This document shows positions 31,804 through 43,917 of a DNA stretch of 64,000 nt, one piece after another. The DNA is from Streptomyces apocyni (GTDB lineage: Bacteria > Actinomycetota > Actinomycetes > Streptomycetales > Streptomycetaceae), in NCBI RefSeq assembly GCF_009739465.1, contig NZ_WHOM01000034.1:1-64000 (forward strand), written 5' to 3'. Both the position numbers and the translations under genes were made by a program. The notes beneath the pieces are model-generated. The model made no database searches. It saw only the letters and a program-made list of their open reading frames with translations, and was not told the DNA's origin. Within the stretch, counting starts at the first letter, position 1. Every line of letters starts with the position of its first letter.

Positions 31804-33192
31804 GTGAAGAGCGCCGTGGAGACCCTGAACCCGACTCGGGTTCGGCTCACTGTCGAGGTGCCCTTCGAGGAGCTCAAGGACAGCCTCGACGCGGCGTACA
31901 AGAAGATCAACCAGCAGGTCACGGTGAAGGGCTTCCGTAAGGGCAAGATCCCGGCCCGCGTCATCGACCAGCGGTTCGGCCGCGGTGCGGTGCTGGAGGA
32001 GGCCGTCAACGACGCCCTCCCGAAGTTCTACACCGAGGCGGTCAACGAAGGTGAGCTGAACGTACTCGGTCAGCCCGACGTCGACATCACCGAGCTGAAG
32101 GACGGCGAGCTGCTGGCCTTCACCGCCGAGGTCGACATCCGCCCGACGATCGAGATCCCGGACTACTCCGGCATTGAGGTCGAGGTCGACGCCGTAGAGG
32201 TCACCGACGAGGACGTCGAGAAGTCGGTGGAGCAGCTCCGTGAGCGCTTCGCCTCCACCAGCCCGGTCGAGCGTGCCGCCGCCGAGGGCGACGTCCTCAC
32301 CATCGACCTGCAGGCCAAGGTCGACGGCGAGGTCCTGCCCGACGGTGTCGCCGAGGGTGTCTCGTACACCATCGGCTCCGGTGAACTCCTCGAGGGCATC
32401 GACGAGGCCGTGACCGGCCTGGAGGCCGGGGCTGAGACCACCTTCACCTCCGAGCTCAAGGGCGGCAGCGCCGAGGGCAAGGAGGCCGAGGTGACCGTCA
32501 AGGTCACCCAGATCGCCGCCCGCGAGCTGCCCGAGCTGGATGATGACTTCGCGCAGCTGGCCAGCGAGTTCGACACCCTGGACGAGCTCAAGGCTGACAG
32601 CCGCAAGCGCCTCGAGAACATGAAGCAGTACGACCAGGCCACCCAGGCCCAGGAGCGGGTGCTCGAGAAGCTTCTCGAGCTGGTCGAGGTCCCCGTCCCC
32701 GAGAAGCTTCTCGAGGACGAGGTCAACACCCGCAAGCACAACCTGGAGAACCACCAGCTCGCCCAGATGGGCATGGACCTCGAGGGCTACCTCAAGATCC
32801 AGGGCAAGACGGTCGAGGAGTTCGACGCCGAGACCAGCGAGCAGGCGGTCAAGGGCATCAAGACGCAGTTCGTCCTGGACGAGCTCGTCAACAAGGAGAA
32901 GCTGAACGTCAACCAGGAGGAGCTCACCGAGCACCTCATGCGGCGTGCCCAGTCCTCCGGCATGAGCCCCGACCAGTTCGCCCAGGCTGTCGTCGAGGGC
33001 GGCCAGGTGCCGATGCTCGTCGGCGAGGTCGCCCGCGGCAAGGCCCTCGCGGTCGTCGTGGAGGCCGCCACGGTCAAGGACACCAACGGCGAGCTCGTCG
33101 ACCTTTCGGACGACGAGGTCGAGGCCGAGGCCGCCGCCGAGCAGGCCGACGACAAGGCTGGCGACAAGGCCGAGGAGAAGAAGGAGGCCTGA
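31804..33192 (+). CDS. tig: Trigger factor (ribosome-associated chaperone)
   Basis: The 462-aa protein binds the ribosome exit tunnel and folds nascent chains. Seen: the ribosome-binding signature [11 protein letters not shown] at residues about 40-50, a central FKBP-type prolyl isomerase domain ([14 protein letters not shown] ... [19 protein letters not shown]), and a helical C-terminal chaperone domain. The tail is acidic and Ala-rich ([23 protein letters not shown]), longer than in E. coli but usual in actinobacteria. GTG start, SD AAGGAG 9 nt upstream. It has its own promoter and terminator ahead of clpP1. Confidence 0.97.
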   Translation: MKSAVETLNPTRVRLTVEVPFEELKDSLDAAYKKINQQVTVKGFRKGKIPARVIDQRFGRGAVLEEAVNDALPKFYTEAVNEGELNVLGQPDVDITELKDGELLAFTAEVDIRPTIEIPDYSGIEVEVDAVEVTDEDVEKSVEQLRERFASTSPVERAAAEGDVLTIDLQAKVDGEVLPDGVAEGVSYTIGSGELLEGIDEAVTGLEAGAETTFTSELKGGSAEGKEAEVTVKVTQIAARELPELDDDFAQLASEFDTLDELKADSRKRLENMKQYDQATQAQERVLEKLLELVEVPVPEKLLEDEVNTRKHNLENHQLAQMGMDLEGYLKIQGKTVEEFDAETSEQAVKGIKTQFVLDELVNKEKLNVNQEELTEHLMRRAQSSGMSPDQFAQAVVEGGQVPMLVGEVARGKALAVVVEAATVKDTNGELVDLSDDEVEAEAAAEQADDKAGDKAEEKKEA

Positions 33193-33235
33193 GCCTCCGA
33201 CCGACCCCCGATCTCGCCTAGGGCCTGATCACGTA

Positions 33236-33274
33236 CGAGGGCCCCGGGACGCACTACGCGCCCCGGGGCCCTCG
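33236..33274 (+). terminator. Terminator of tig
   Basis: A perfect 13-bp stem (CGAGGGCCCCGGG / CCCGGGGCCCTCG) with a 13-nt loop, 43 nt after the stop. Confidence 0.9.
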
Positions 33275-33362
33275 CCGTACCCGGCACACCGCGCCGTACC
33301 CGGCACCCGCGAAGTACCGCCATCAGGCCCGGCCGACAGCCCTGAGATCTGCCTCGGTGACC

Positions 33363-33380
33363 CTGCGCTCACAGCGAACA
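33363..33380 (+). promoter_or_regulatory. Probable ClgR activator site of clpP1P2
   Basis: TGCGCTCACAGCGAAC contains the palindrome GCGCT-CAC-AGCGA and an exact AGCGAAC half site. ClgR activates clpP1 in Streptomyces through GTTCGCT/AGCGAAC-type sites, and this one lies about 40 bp upstream of the presumed -35, right for an activator. The left half is imperfect. Confidence 0.5.
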
Positions 33381-33544
33381 GTTCCCTGTGCGGGATGGCT
33401 CCCGCCTGCCTGCGCGTTAGGGTCCATAACTACGAGGGCAGGGGAGTCCCCGAAGCCGCCTGAGGCGGCGCGACGCGGGGAGTCCAGGCCCCGACCGAAG
33501 ACGTGAGACGGCCCAACACCGTCGCAAGACGAGCAGGTGGATAC

Positions 33545-34162
33545 GTGACGAATCTGATGCCCTCCGCCGCCGGCGAGCCTTCCATCGGTGGTGGCCTCGG
33601 CGACCAGGTCTACAACCGACTGCTCGGCGAGCGGATCATCTTCCTCGGCCAGCAGGTCGACGATGACATCGCCAACAAGATCACCGCGCAGCTGCTGCTC
33701 CTGGCCGCGGAGCCGGACAAGGACATCTACCTCTACATCAACAGCCCTGGCGGCTCGATCACCGCTGGCATGGCGATCTACGACACGATGCAGTACATCA
33801 AGAACGACGTCGTGACGATCGCCATGGGTATGGCCGCCTCGATGGGCCAGTTCCTGCTGAGCGCGGGCACGCCGGGCAAGCGCTTCGCGCTCCCGAACTC
33901 CGAGATCCTGATCCACCAGCCCTCCGCCGGCCTCGCCGGTTCGGCGTCGGACATCAAGATCCACGCGGAGCGGCTGCTGCTGACCAAGAAGAAGATGGCG
34001 GAGCTGACCGCCTTCCACACCGGGCAGACCGTCGAGCAGGTCACCCGCGACTCGGACCGCGACCGCTGGTTCGACCCGCTGGAGGCCAAGGAGTACGGCC
34101 TGATCGACGAGGTCATGCCCACGGCCGCAGGCGTACCGGGCGGCGGCGGCACCGGGGCCTGA
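33545..34162 (+). CDS. clpP1: ATP-dependent Clp protease proteolytic subunit ClpP1
   Basis: A 205-aa serine peptidase that forms the chamber of Clp with ClpP2 and is fed by ClpX or ClpC. Catalytic Ser (about 99) lies in GMAASMGQF, His (about 124) in ILIHQPSAG, Asp in [10 protein letters not shown]; oxyanion-type [11 protein letters not shown] is intact. GTG 33545 with AGGTGG upstream gives [13 protein letters not shown]; an in-frame GTG 42 nt earlier (33503) would add a basic stretch and may be used in some annotations. It lies 48 bp before clpP2, one operon. Confidence 0.95.
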   Translation: MTNLMPSAAGEPSIGGGLGDQVYNRLLGERIIFLGQQVDDDIANKITAQLLLLAAEPDKDIYLYINSPGGSITAGMAIYDTMQYIKNDVVTIAMGMAASMGQFLLSAGTPGKRFALPNSEILIHQPSAGLAGSASDIKIHAERLLLTKKKMAELTAFHTGQTVEQVTRDSDRDRWFDPLEAKEYGLIDEVMPTAAGVPGGGGTGA

Positions 34163-34210
34163 GCCCCCAGCGCCCCGAGCCGACCCCCAGCCCCCTTCAG
34201 GAGACCCACA

Positions 34211-34891
34211 GTGAACGACTTTCCCGGCAGCGGCCTCTTCGAGCGCGCTCAGGCCGAGTACACCGGCCCGCGCGCCGAGTCGCGCTACGTCATCCCGCGC
34301 TTCGTCGAGCGCACCTCGCAGGGCGTGCGCGAGTACGACCCGTACGCGAAGCTCTTCGAAGAGCGGGTGATCTTCCTCGGCGTGCAGATCGACGACGCGT
34401 CCGCCAACGACGTGATGGCGCAGCTGCTGTGCCTGGAGTCGATGGACCCGGACCGCGACATCTCGATCTACATCAACAGCCCCGGCGGCTCCTTCACGGC
34501 GCTCACGGCCATCTACGACACGATGCAGTTCGTGAAGCCCGACGTGCAGACGGTCTGCATGGGCCAGGCCGCGTCGGCCGCCGCGGTGCTGCTGGCCGCT
34601 GGCACGCCGGGCAAGCGCATGGCGCTGCCGAACGCCCGCGTGCTGATCCACCAGCCGTACAGCGAGACCGGCCGTGGCCAGGTCTCCGACCTGGAGATCG
34701 CGGCGAACGAAATCCTTCGGATGCGTTCGCAGCTGGAGGAGATGCTGGCCAAGCACTCCAAGACGCCGATCGAGAAGATCCGTGACGACATCGAGCGCGA
34801 CAAGATCCTCACCGCCGAGGACGCGCTGGAGTACGGGCTGATCGATCAGATCATCTCGACCCGGAAGATGAACAACGGCGCGGTCGTCTGA
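34211..34891 (+). CDS. clpP2: ATP-dependent Clp protease proteolytic subunit ClpP2
   Basis: The 226-aa second Clp peptidase subunit. Catalytic Ser (about 122) in [11 protein letters not shown], His (about 147) in VLIHQPYSE, Asp in [11 protein letters not shown]. The N-terminal propeptide-like extension (residues 1-40) includes the processing region seen in Streptomyces ClpP2. GTG start behind CAGGAG. It is co-transcribed with clpP1; clpX follows after 191 bp with its own control region. Confidence 0.96.
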   Translation: MNDFPGSGLFERAQAEYTGPRAESRYVIPRFVERTSQGVREYDPYAKLFEERVIFLGVQIDDASANDVMAQLLCLESMDPDRDISIYINSPGGSFTALTAIYDTMQFVKPDVQTVCMGQAASAAAVLLAAGTPGKRMALPNARVLIHQPYSETGRGQVSDLEIAANEILRMRSQLEEMLAKHSKTPIEKIRDDIERDKILTAEDALEYGLIDQIISTRKMNNGAVV

Positions 34892-34936
34892 GCCGTCGCC
34901 TGACGCGGCACAGCGGCACCTGCCTCCCCTTGGCAC

Positions 34937-34979
34937 GGTTCACGACAGGTTCACCTGATGGTGCGTGTCAAAGTGAACC
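34937..34979 (+). promoter_or_regulatory. Cluster of GGTTCAC half sites upstream of clpX
   Basis: Two direct copies of GGTTCAC (34937-34943, 34948-34954) are 11 bp apart and an inverted copy GTGAACC follows at 34973-34979. The spacing suggests a regulator binding on one face of the helix. The protein is not known to me. Confidence 0.5.
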
Positions 34980-35082
34980 GGGCCAAGGGGGGCCCGAACG
35001 GAGGGCCCGGCAAGGTACCGTCGGATAGAGGCACCAGGAGCCGCCGAACTTGGCGACTCCCAGGCGATTGGGGAAGCACCTC

Positions 35083-36369
35083 GTGGCACGCATCGGTGAC
35101 GGCGGCGATCTGCTCAAGTGCTCGTTCTGCGGGAAGAGTCAGAAGCAGGTCAAAAAGCTCATCGCAGGCCCCGGTGTGTACATCTGCGACGAGTGCATCG
35201 ACCTCTGCAACGAGATCATCGAGGAGGAACTCGCCGAGAACAGCGAGGTGAAGTGGGAGGAACTCCCCAAGCCTCGTGAGATCTACGAGTTCCTTGAGGG
35301 GTACGTCGTCGGGCAGGAGCCCGCGAAGAAGGCCCTCTCGGTCGCGGTGTACAACCACTACAAGCGCGTCCAGGCCGGCGAGAACGGCGGCGCCCAGGGA
35401 CGCGACGACGCCATCGAGTTGGCGAAGTCCAACATCCTCCTGCTGGGCCCCACGGGCTCCGGCAAGACCCTCCTGGCCCAGACCCTGGCCCGGATGCTGA
35501 ACGTCCCGTTCGCCATCGCCGACGCCACGGCGCTCACCGAAGCGGGCTACGTCGGCGAGGACGTCGAGAACATCCTGCTCAAGCTGATTCAGGCGGCGGA
35601 CTACGACGTCAAGAAGGCCGAGACGGGCATTATCTACATCGACGAGATCGACAAGGTCGCCCGTAAGAGCGAAAACCCGTCGATCACGCGCGACGTCTCC
35701 GGCGAGGGCGTGCAGCAGGCCCTGCTGAAGATCCTGGAGGGCACCACCGCCTCCGTACCGCCCCAGGGCGGCCGCAAGCACCCGCACCAGGAGTTCATCC
35801 AGATCGACACGACGAACGTCCTGTTCATCGTGGGCGGCGCCTTCGCGGGCCTGGAGAAGATCATCGAAGGCCGCGCCGGTGCCAAGGGCATCGGCTTCGG
35901 CGCCACGATCCACTCCAAGCGGGAGCGGGAGGAGAAGGACCAGTTCGAGGACGTCATGCCGGAGGACCTGGTGAAGTTCGGGATGATCCCCGAGTTCATC
36001 GGCCGCCTCCCGGTCATCACCTCGGTCCACAACCTCGACCGTGAGGCCCTGCTCCAGATCCTGGTCGAGCCGCGCAACGCGCTGGTGAAGCAGTACCAGC
36101 GCCTGTTCGAACTCGACGGCGTGGAGCTGGACTTCGAGCGCGAGGCGCTGGAGGCCATCGCGGACCAGGCCATCCTCCGCCAGACCGGCGCGCGCGGCCT
36201 GCGCGCCATCATGGAAGAGGTCCTGCAGGCGGTGATGTACGAGGTCCCGTCCCGCAAGGACGTGGCCCGCGTCGTCATCACGGCGGACGTCGTCCGCTCC
36301 AACGTGAACCCGACGCTGGTGCCGAGGATCGTCGGCAAGAACGACGGCCGCCACGAGAAGAGCGCGTAG
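35083..36369 (+). CDS. clpX: ATP-dependent Clp protease ATP-binding subunit ClpX
   Basis: The 428-aa AAA+ unfoldase selects tagged substrates and feeds ClpP. N-terminal C4 zinc domain (CSFCGK ... ICDECIDLC), Walker A GPTGSGKT (residues 122-129), Walker [10 protein letters not shown], pore motif GYVGEDVEN, and the IGF-type ClpP-docking loop (GIGFGATI). GTG start gives [13 protein letters not shown], with GGGGAAG upstream; earlier codons are not conserved. Confidence 0.97.
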   Translation: MARIGDGGDLLKCSFCGKSQKQVKKLIAGPGVYICDECIDLCNEIIEEELAENSEVKWEELPKPREIYEFLEGYVVGQEPAKKALSVAVYNHYKRVQAGENGGAQGRDDAIELAKSNILLLGPTGSGKTLLAQTLARMLNVPFAIADATALTEAGYVGEDVENILLKLIQAADYDVKKAETGIIYIDEIDKVARKSENPSITRDVSGEGVQQALLKILEGTTASVPPQGGRKHPHQEFIQIDTTNVLFIVGGAFAGLEKIIEGRAGAKGIGFGATIHSKREREEKDQFEDVMPEDLVKFGMIPEFIGRLPVITSVHNLDREALLQILVEPRNALVKQYQRLFELDGVELDFEREALEAIADQAILRQTGARGLRAIMEEVLQAVMYEVPSRKDVARVVITADVVRSNVNPTLVPRIVGKNDGRHEKSA

Positions 36370-36384
36370 CGGCACTTGGTAAGC

Positions 36385-36428
36385 AACGCGTAGGGGCGCC
36401 ACCCGGCCGGGTGGCGCCCCTACGCGTT
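36385..36428. terminator. Bidirectional terminator after clpX
   Basis: A 44-bp perfect palindrome (22 bp per arm, no unpaired centre) lies 15 nt after the clpX stop and 22 nt past the convergent gene's stop. Confidence 0.92.
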
Positions 36429-36450
36429 GTCCACGTTGTCTACGCGGTCG

Positions 36451-37494
36451 CTATGCCTTCTCGCGCACCGCCTTGTAGACCTCGGCGGTCAGGTCCGCGA
36501 GTTCCGACTGGGTGTATCCCGTCGAGCCGCTGAGGATGCTCGCCATCTTGACGCCCTGTACCGAGCCGACGGTGCTGTAGTCGGCCCAGGCGCAGATCGG
36601 CGTCTCGATCGTCTCCGGCATGCCAGGCTTGGAATTCCCGCTGGTGTTCGTCATCTTGACGTCCTGGCACTTCATCAGGGCGCCCTCGAAGCCGCTGGGC
36701 TTGACCTCCTTGAGGTCGCCGACCAGCTCCACCTTCATGCCGCCGGAGCTCTTCTTCTGCTTCTCCTCCAGCCGCTCCTTCGAGAAGTAGCTGTCGAGCG
36801 CCTTCTCCGGGTCGGAGACGTCGCCCCAGAGCCCGTTGAAGTTCAGCTGCGTGCCCTTCAGGGCGTCCGCGGCGTTGGTGGGCTTGGCGACCTTGTCCTT
36901 CGCGTACGTGCCCTCGGCCTCGCGGGGGTTCGTGATCCCCACGGCCTCGGCTTCCGCCTTCTCCTCGCTGCCGACGGGCTTGTCGGCGTTGCCGGTCTGC
37001 TTCTCGAACTCGCCGATCTTGTCCGGGACGATCACCTTGTATCCCTTGGTGTCGTCGGCCACGGCGCCGTTCCCCTCGCTGCCGCTCATGAAGTACCAGA
37101 CTCCGCCGCCGATCGCGGCGAGCGCCACGACGGCGCCGATGATCAGCCCGGTCTTCTTGCCGCTGCCGCCACCGGCCGGCGGGGGCGGCGGCGCCTGGCC
37201 GTACGGTGCCTGCTGGCCGTAAGGCTGCTGGCCGTAGGGTGCCTGCTGGCCGTACGCGGGGCCGGGCTGCTGAGGCTGGCTGTAGCCGCCCTGCTGCTGC
37301 CCGTACGGGTCCTGCTGCGGCACGCCGCCCTGCGGGGCCTGCTGCGGGTAGCCGTAGCCCGGCTGGGGCTGCTGCTGCGGATAGCCGTAGCCGGGCTGGG
37401 GCGCCTGCGGCTGCTGGCCGTGGGCCCCCGGCTGACCGTACGGTCCGGGCTGCTGAGGCTGGCCGCCGTACGGGCCCGGCTGGTTGTGGCTCAT
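36451..37494 (-). CDS. Membrane-anchored protein with Gly/Pro/Gln repeat tail
   Basis: A 347-aa protein. Residues 1-110 are low-complexity cytosolic repeats of YGQQ/PGYGYPQQ type; one membrane helix follows (TGLIIGAVVALAAIGGGVWYF), then an extracellular domain of about 210 residues with two Cys (KCQDV, PICAW). The plan is common among actinobacterial envelope proteins; the function is unknown. The SD is weak, but the start is fixed by the repeats. It is convergent with clpX and divergent from valS. Confidence 0.8.
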   Translation of the reverse strand: MSHNQPGPYGGQPQQPGPYGQPGAHGQQPQAPQPGYGYPQQQPQPGYGYPQQAPQGGVPQQDPYGQQQGGYSQPQQPGPAYGQQAPYGQQPYGQQAPYGQAPPPPPAGGGSGKKTGLIIGAVVALAAIGGGVWYFMSGSEGNGAVADDTKGYKVIVPDKIGEFEKQTGNADKPVGSEEKAEAEAVGITNPREAEGTYAKDKVAKPTNAADALKGTQLNFNGLWGDVSDPEKALDSYFSKERLEEKQKKSSGGMKVELVGDLKEVKPSGFEGALMKCQDVKMTNTSGNSKPGMPETIETPICAWADYSTVGSVQGVKMASILSGSTGYTQSELADLTAEVYKAVREKA

Positions 37495-37617
37495 CTCTGT
37501 GTCCCCTCAAGATGCTTATGCGTTCCGAACATCCTCGCGGACGCGCCGACCGAGTGGGGTGGCGGGGGCCACTCCGTTACCGGAGAATCTGGTTTCGGTA
37601 CACGACGGTGACAGCCC

Positions 37618-37629
37618 TAAACTGTGCCC

Positions 37630-37632
<3 letters not shown>
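37618..37632 (+). promoter_or_regulatory. Leaderless promoter of valS
   Basis: TAAACT (37618-37623) is followed after 6 nt by GTG at 37630, with no SD. Transcription should start at or next to that GTG. TTCGGT at 37594-37599 could be the -35 (18-bp spacer). Confidence 0.55.
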
Positions 37633-40257
<2,625 letters not shown>

Positions 40258-40290
40258 GCCCGGGCGCGCGTGTCCATCGCCTCAATCGCC

Positions 40291-41034
40291 TCAATCGCCG
40301 GACGGGCTCACCGCGAGCCGGTCCGGCGATCGGGGTTCTGGGGGCTTGGGTTCTGGGGGCTTGCTGCCCGTGACGGGCACGGGAAGGGGCGGGGCGGGGG
40401 AAGGCCAGGCCGGACGCAGGCCAAGCCGTCTCAGCTCCGCCTCCGCCAGCACGTCCAGCGTGTCGGGGTCGCCCTCGCGCCAGCCCTCCGCGAGGCTCCC
40501 CGGGGTCGCGTCCGGGAGGGCGGTGGCGGTACGGGCCACCTCGTCCAGAGGGCGCATCAGGGCCCGTAGGGCGAGCAGCTCCCTGCCGTCGTCCGAGGTG
40601 GCCAGCTCACGCGCCGCGACCGCCTGACGGCTCCAGCGCAGCCGTCGCGGCAGCCACACGGTGAGCACCAGGCCGACCGGGAGGACGAGGAGCGCGAGCG
40701 CTCCGGTGGCGGCGAGCACATCCACCAGGTGCGGCCCGCCACCGCCCGCGCTCACCAGCCGGTCCCCGGCACCCCCGACCGCACGCAGCGCCGCGTCCAG
40801 CGTGCCGCCGACCAGCGGCACCCTGGCGGCGGTCACTCCCGCCTCCGCCAGTTCCGCGCTGAAGCGGCTCCCCTCGGTGCCGCCCTCGGTGCCGCCCGGT
40901 GCGGGCTGGCCTAGAAGCTGAGCGAGCCGGTACGCGGTGACCGCGACCACGGCCCACAGTGCGGCCCACGACAGGACCGCGCCATCGACCATCATCTGCC
41001 GCGTACGGCGGCTGGAGCTCTGGGCATACCACAT
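40291..41034 (-). CDS. Membrane protein with Pro-rich tail, unknown function
   Basis: A 247-aa protein with two hydrophobic segments (WAALWAVVAVTAYRLA; ALALLVLPVGLVLTVWL), an internal amphipathic part and a Pro-rich C-terminus. Its position between valS and folC is kept in Streptomyces, to my knowledge without assigned function. Its last codons overlap the valS terminator. A possible -10 TATAAG sits 15-20 nt upstream of the ATG. Confidence 0.72.
   Translation of the reverse strand: MWYAQSSSRRTRQMMVDGAVLSWAALWAVVAVTAYRLAQLLGQPAPGGTEGGTEGSRFSAELAEAGVTAARVPLVGGTLDAALRAVGGAGDRLVSAGGGGPHLVDVLAATGALALLVLPVGLVLTVWLPRRLRWSRQAVAARELATSDDGRELLALRALMRPLDEVARTATALPDATPGSLAEGWREGDPDTLDVLAEAELRRLGLRPAWPSPAPPLPVPVTGSKPPEPKPPEPRSPDRLAVSPSGD
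40294..40330 (+). terminator. Terminator of valS, inside the 3' end of the convergent gene
   Basis: A nearly continuous stem pairs ATCGCCGGACGGGCTC with GAGCCGGTCCGGCGAT (one mismatch pair) around loop ACCGC, a common Streptomyces terminator type. It lies 36 nt past the valS stop. Confidence 0.85.
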
Positions 41035-41166
41035 GCACCTATTGCACCCTTATATGCGGTTTACCTGATGAGGCCGCGCCGTGCGCGGGGCGGCGGTCGC
41101 CGGAACGGGTCAGTCACCCGGCACGGCCGGACGGGGCGGGTCGAGCGTCCTGTCCGACCTTCTCCG

Positions 41167-41182
41167 TAGACTGGCGTACGTG
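41167..41182 (+). promoter_or_regulatory. Leaderless promoter of folC
   Basis: TAGACT (41167-41172) is followed after exactly 7 nt by the GTG start; no SD precedes it. Confidence 0.55.
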
Positions 41183-42727
41183 AGTGAGCTCCCCCCGCAC
41201 GACAGCAGTGAGCCCGACCCCTTCGCCGAGGGCGGTGCCGGCGGTGACGGCGACGCGTTCGACGACCTGGTCGAGGCCGAGACCCAGCGCGACCCTGACC
41301 TGGCGGTGATCGAGGCCGGCAGCCGTACGCTGCGCACCCAGGCGGGACCGCCGCAGGGCGATGGCATCCCGGCCCGCCCCGATGACCCCGAGGTGGACCG
41401 GGCGCTGCGCGCGGTCGAGGCCGAGCTGGCCACCCGGTGGGGTGAGACCAAGCTGGAGCCCTCGGTCACCCGTATCCAGGCCCTGATGGACGTGCTGGGC
41501 GACCCGCAGCGGGCGTACCCCTCGATCCACCTCACGGGCACCAACGGCAAGACGTCCACGGCCCGCATGATCGAGGCGCTGCTCGGCGCCTTCGAGCTGC
41601 GCACCGGGCGGTACACCTCGCCGCATGTCCAGTCGGTCACCGAGCGGATCAGCCTGGACGGCGTGCCGATCAGCGCCGAGCGCTTCGTCGAGACGTACGA
41701 CGACATCAAGGCGTACGTCGAGATGGTCGACGCCCAGCAGGAGTACCGGCTGTCGTTCTTCGAGGTGCTCACCGGCATGGCGTACGCCGCGTTCGCGGAC
41801 GCCCCGGTGGACGTCGCGGTCGTCGAGGTCGGCATGGGCGGCCGCTGGGACGCCACCAACGTCATTGACGCGGATGTCGCCGTGGTCACCCCGATCGACC
41901 TGGACCACACGGACCGGCTGGGGAACACCCCCGCCGAGATCGCCGTCGAGAAGGCCGGGATCATCAAGCAGGACGCCACGGTGATCATGGCCCAGCAGCC
42001 GGTGGACGCCGCGCAGGTGCTGCTCAAGAAGGCCGTCGAGGTCAACGCCACGGTCGCCCGCGAGGGCATGGAGTTCGGCGTGGTGTCCCGTCAGATCGCG
42101 GTCGGCGGCCAGCTGCTGACCCTGCGCGGGGTCGGCGGGGAGTACGAGGAGATCTTCCTGCCGCTGCACGGCGCCCACCAGGCGCACAACGCCGCGGTGG
42201 CGCTCGCCGCGGTCGAGGCGTTCTTCGGCGTCGGGGCGCAGCGCGTCGAGCCGCTGGACGTCGAGGTGATTCGCTCGGCGTTCGCCACGGTGGTCTCGCC
42301 AGGCCGCCTGGAGATCGTCCGCAAGTCCCCGACCGTCCTGCTGGACGCCGCGCACAACCCGGCCGGGGCGCGCGCCACGGCCGCGGCGATCAGCGAGGTC
42401 TTCGACTTCAGCCGCCTGGTCGGCGTGGTCGGGGCGAGCGACGGCAAGGACGTCCGTGGGCTGCTCGAGGCCTTCGAGCCGATCTTCGCGGAGATCGTCA
42501 TCACGCAGAACACCAGCCACCGCGCGGTGAACGCGGACGAACTGGCCGCGATCGCTGTCGAGGTGTTCGGCGACGACCGGGTGCAGGTCGAGCCGCGGCT
42601 GGACGACGCGCTGGAGGCGGCGATCACGCTCGCCGAGGAAGAGGGCGAGTACGCCGGTGGCGGGGTCCTGGTCACCGGGTCCGTGATCACGGTCGGCGAG
42701 GCCCGGCTGCTCCTGGGGAAGGGGTAA
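41180..42727 (+). CDS. folC: Folylpolyglutamate synthase / dihydrofolate synthase
   Basis: A 515-aa Mur-ligase-like enzyme adding glutamate to folates. P-loop HLTGTNGKTSTARM (about residue 118), folate loop FEVLTGMAYAAFADA, metal-binding VVEVGMGGRWDATN, and DAAHNPAGARATA in the C-terminal domain. The first 70 residues are acidic and variable, longer than in E. coli FolC. GTG start with a leaderless promoter. The next gene starts 7 nt after the stop. Confidence 0.95.
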   Translation: MSELPPHDSSEPDPFAEGGAGGDGDAFDDLVEAETQRDPDLAVIEAGSRTLRTQAGPPQGDGIPARPDDPEVDRALRAVEAELATRWGETKLEPSVTRIQALMDVLGDPQRAYPSIHLTGTNGKTSTARMIEALLGAFELRTGRYTSPHVQSVTERISLDGVPISAERFVETYDDIKAYVEMVDAQQEYRLSFFEVLTGMAYAAFADAPVDVAVVEVGMGGRWDATNVIDADVAVVTPIDLDHTDRLGNTPAEIAVEKAGIIKQDATVIMAQQPVDAAQVLLKKAVEVNATVAREGMEFGVVSRQIAVGGQLLTLRGVGGEYEEIFLPLHGAHQAHNAAVALAAVEAFFGVGAQRVEPLDVEVIRSAFATVVSPGRLEIVRKSPTVLLDAAHNPAGARATAAAISEVFDFSRLVGVVGASDGKDVRGLLEAFEPIFAEIVITQNTSHRAVNADELAAIAVEVFGDDRVQVEPRLDDALEAAITLAEEEGEYAGGGVLVTGSVITVGEARLLLGKG

Positions 42728-42734
42728 CGAAACG

Positions 42735-43085
42735 ATGCGTACGCTCTGTGCTTCCACGCTGATCGGCGAGCTGTTCGTCATCGGTTTCGCGGCGCTGGTC
42801 GCCATCAAGGACCCGGATCTGGCCACCTCCACGGTCTGGGCGGTGTCCGGTACGGCGATGGCGCTGTGCCTGCTGCTGTGCGGAATGATCACCCGCCCCG
42901 GAGGGGTCCAGCTGGGTTGGGCTTTGCAGATCGCCCTGATCGCCAGCGGCTTCGTCATCCCGACGATGTTCTTCCTCGGGGCCTGCTTCGCGGGCCTGTG
43001 GTGGGCTTCGGTGCATTTCGGCCGCAGGATCGACGAGGCGAAGGCACGCTTCGCGGCGCAGGAGGGGGAACAGGCTCAGGCGTAG
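42735..43085 (+). CDS. DUF4233 membrane protein
   Basis: A 116-aa protein with four hydrophobic helices (LIGELFVIGFAALVAI; VWAVSGTAMALCLLLCGMI; WALQIALIASGFVIPTMFFLG; ACFAGLWWASVHFG) and a charged tail. It is the DUF4233 protein that regularly follows folC in actinobacteria. Function unknown. It is coupled to folC by a 7-nt gap. Confidence 0.88.
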   Translation: MRTLCASTLIGELFVIGFAALVAIKDPDLATSTVWAVSGTAMALCLLLCGMITRPGGVQLGWALQIALIASGFVIPTMFFLGACFAGLWWASVHFGRRIDEAKARFAAQEGEQAQA

Positions 43086-43101
43086 GCGGTACGGGCCTCG
43101 G

Positions 43102-43134
43102 TACCGGGTGCCGCCTGCCGCGGGGCACCCGGTA
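43102..43134 (+). terminator. Hairpin between the DUF4233 gene and ndk
   Basis: An 11-bp perfect stem (TACCGGGTGCC / GGCACCCGGTA) with an 11-nt loop. TAGCCT (43133-43138) overlapping its end may be the -10 of ndk, so it could end the folC transcript just before a new start. Confidence 0.65.
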
Positions 43135-43181
43135 GCCTCAGGGCAACCGCACACCCTTTGGCCTGCAAGGAGCCGCACACC

Positions 43182-43595
43182 ATGACTCAGCGCACTCTCG
43201 TCCTCCTCAAGCCGGACGCGGTCCGTCGCGCACTGGTCGGCGAGATCGTCAGTCGCATCGAGCGGAAGGCGGACTGGCGCATCACCGCGCTGGAGCTGCG
43301 CACCCTGGACCGGGCCACCCTGGAGACGCACTACGCCGAGCACGTCGGCCGCCCGTTCTACGAGCCGCTGGTCGAGTTCATGCTGTCCGGCCCGGTCGTC
43401 GCGATGGTTGTCGAGGGGGAGCGGGTCGTCGAGGGCGTACGGACGCTGACCGGACCGACCGACCCGATCGCCGCAGCGCCCGGCTCCATCCGCGGTGACT
43501 ACGGCACGATTGTCCGGGAGAACCTGATCCACGCCTCGGACTCCGAGGAGTCCGCCGAGCGCGAGCTGAAGATCTTCTTCCCCGGCTCCTTCTGA
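43182..43595 (+). CDS. ndk: Nucleoside diphosphate kinase
   Basis: A 137-aa enzyme that equalises nucleoside triphosphate pools through a phospho-His intermediate. [16 protein letters not shown] start, Arg/Thr nucleotide-site residues ([18 protein letters not shown]) and the catalytic His in ENLIHASDS are all present. ATG with AAGGAG 9 nt upstream. Confidence 0.97.
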   Translation: MTQRTLVLLKPDAVRRALVGEIVSRIERKADWRITALELRTLDRATLETHYAEHVGRPFYEPLVEFMLSGPVVAMVVEGERVVEGVRTLTGPTDPIAAAPGSIRGDYGTIVRENLIHASDSEESAERELKIFFPGSF

Positions 43596-43917
43596 ACCTC
43601 TCGCTGGCCTTCCCGCTGACCTCTCGCTGACGTCTTGCCGGCTTCTTTCTGACGGCCTGTCAGTGCGGCGGGTCCACGGGCCCGGGCGGTCGCCCACTCG
43701 GTGGCCGCCCTTTAGACATAGGCAAGCCGATTGGGGGAACGCATCCTTCCATCGGCACGTCTCCATTAGCGGGACGGCGATTCATCTGCTGACAATGGCG
43801 AAGACCCTTCAGGTCGCGTTCACCAGGGCGCGACTACGATGGGGACCCTTCACCCCTACACCCAACTTGCCCCCCAACCAGCCATCGACGCTCCACTTGG
43901 GAAGGCCAGAGCACCTG
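43596..43917 (+). other. ndk-mreB intergenic region
   Basis: A hairpin terminator follows ndk. A -10-like TACGAT at 43835-43840, about 78 nt before the mreB start, is the best promoter candidate. Three copies of CTCGCTGACC-like sequence follow the ndk stop. No gene is seen. Confidence 0.5.
43684..43710 (+). terminator. Terminator of ndk
   Basis: GGGCGG...CCGCCC with an inner CCAC-TCG-GTGG stem, followed by TTT. Confidence 0.6.

Larger units (their letters stand above)
33193..33544 (+). other. tig-clpP1 intergenic control region
   Basis: It holds the tig terminator, a ClgR-like operator and TAGGGT at 33418-33423 as probable clpP1 -10, leaving a leader of about 115 nt. No gene is seen. Confidence 0.6.

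Noticed and set aside
37495..37629. T-box leader ahead of valS
   Set aside because: No T-box consensus or antiterminator stem; the promoter is leaderless.
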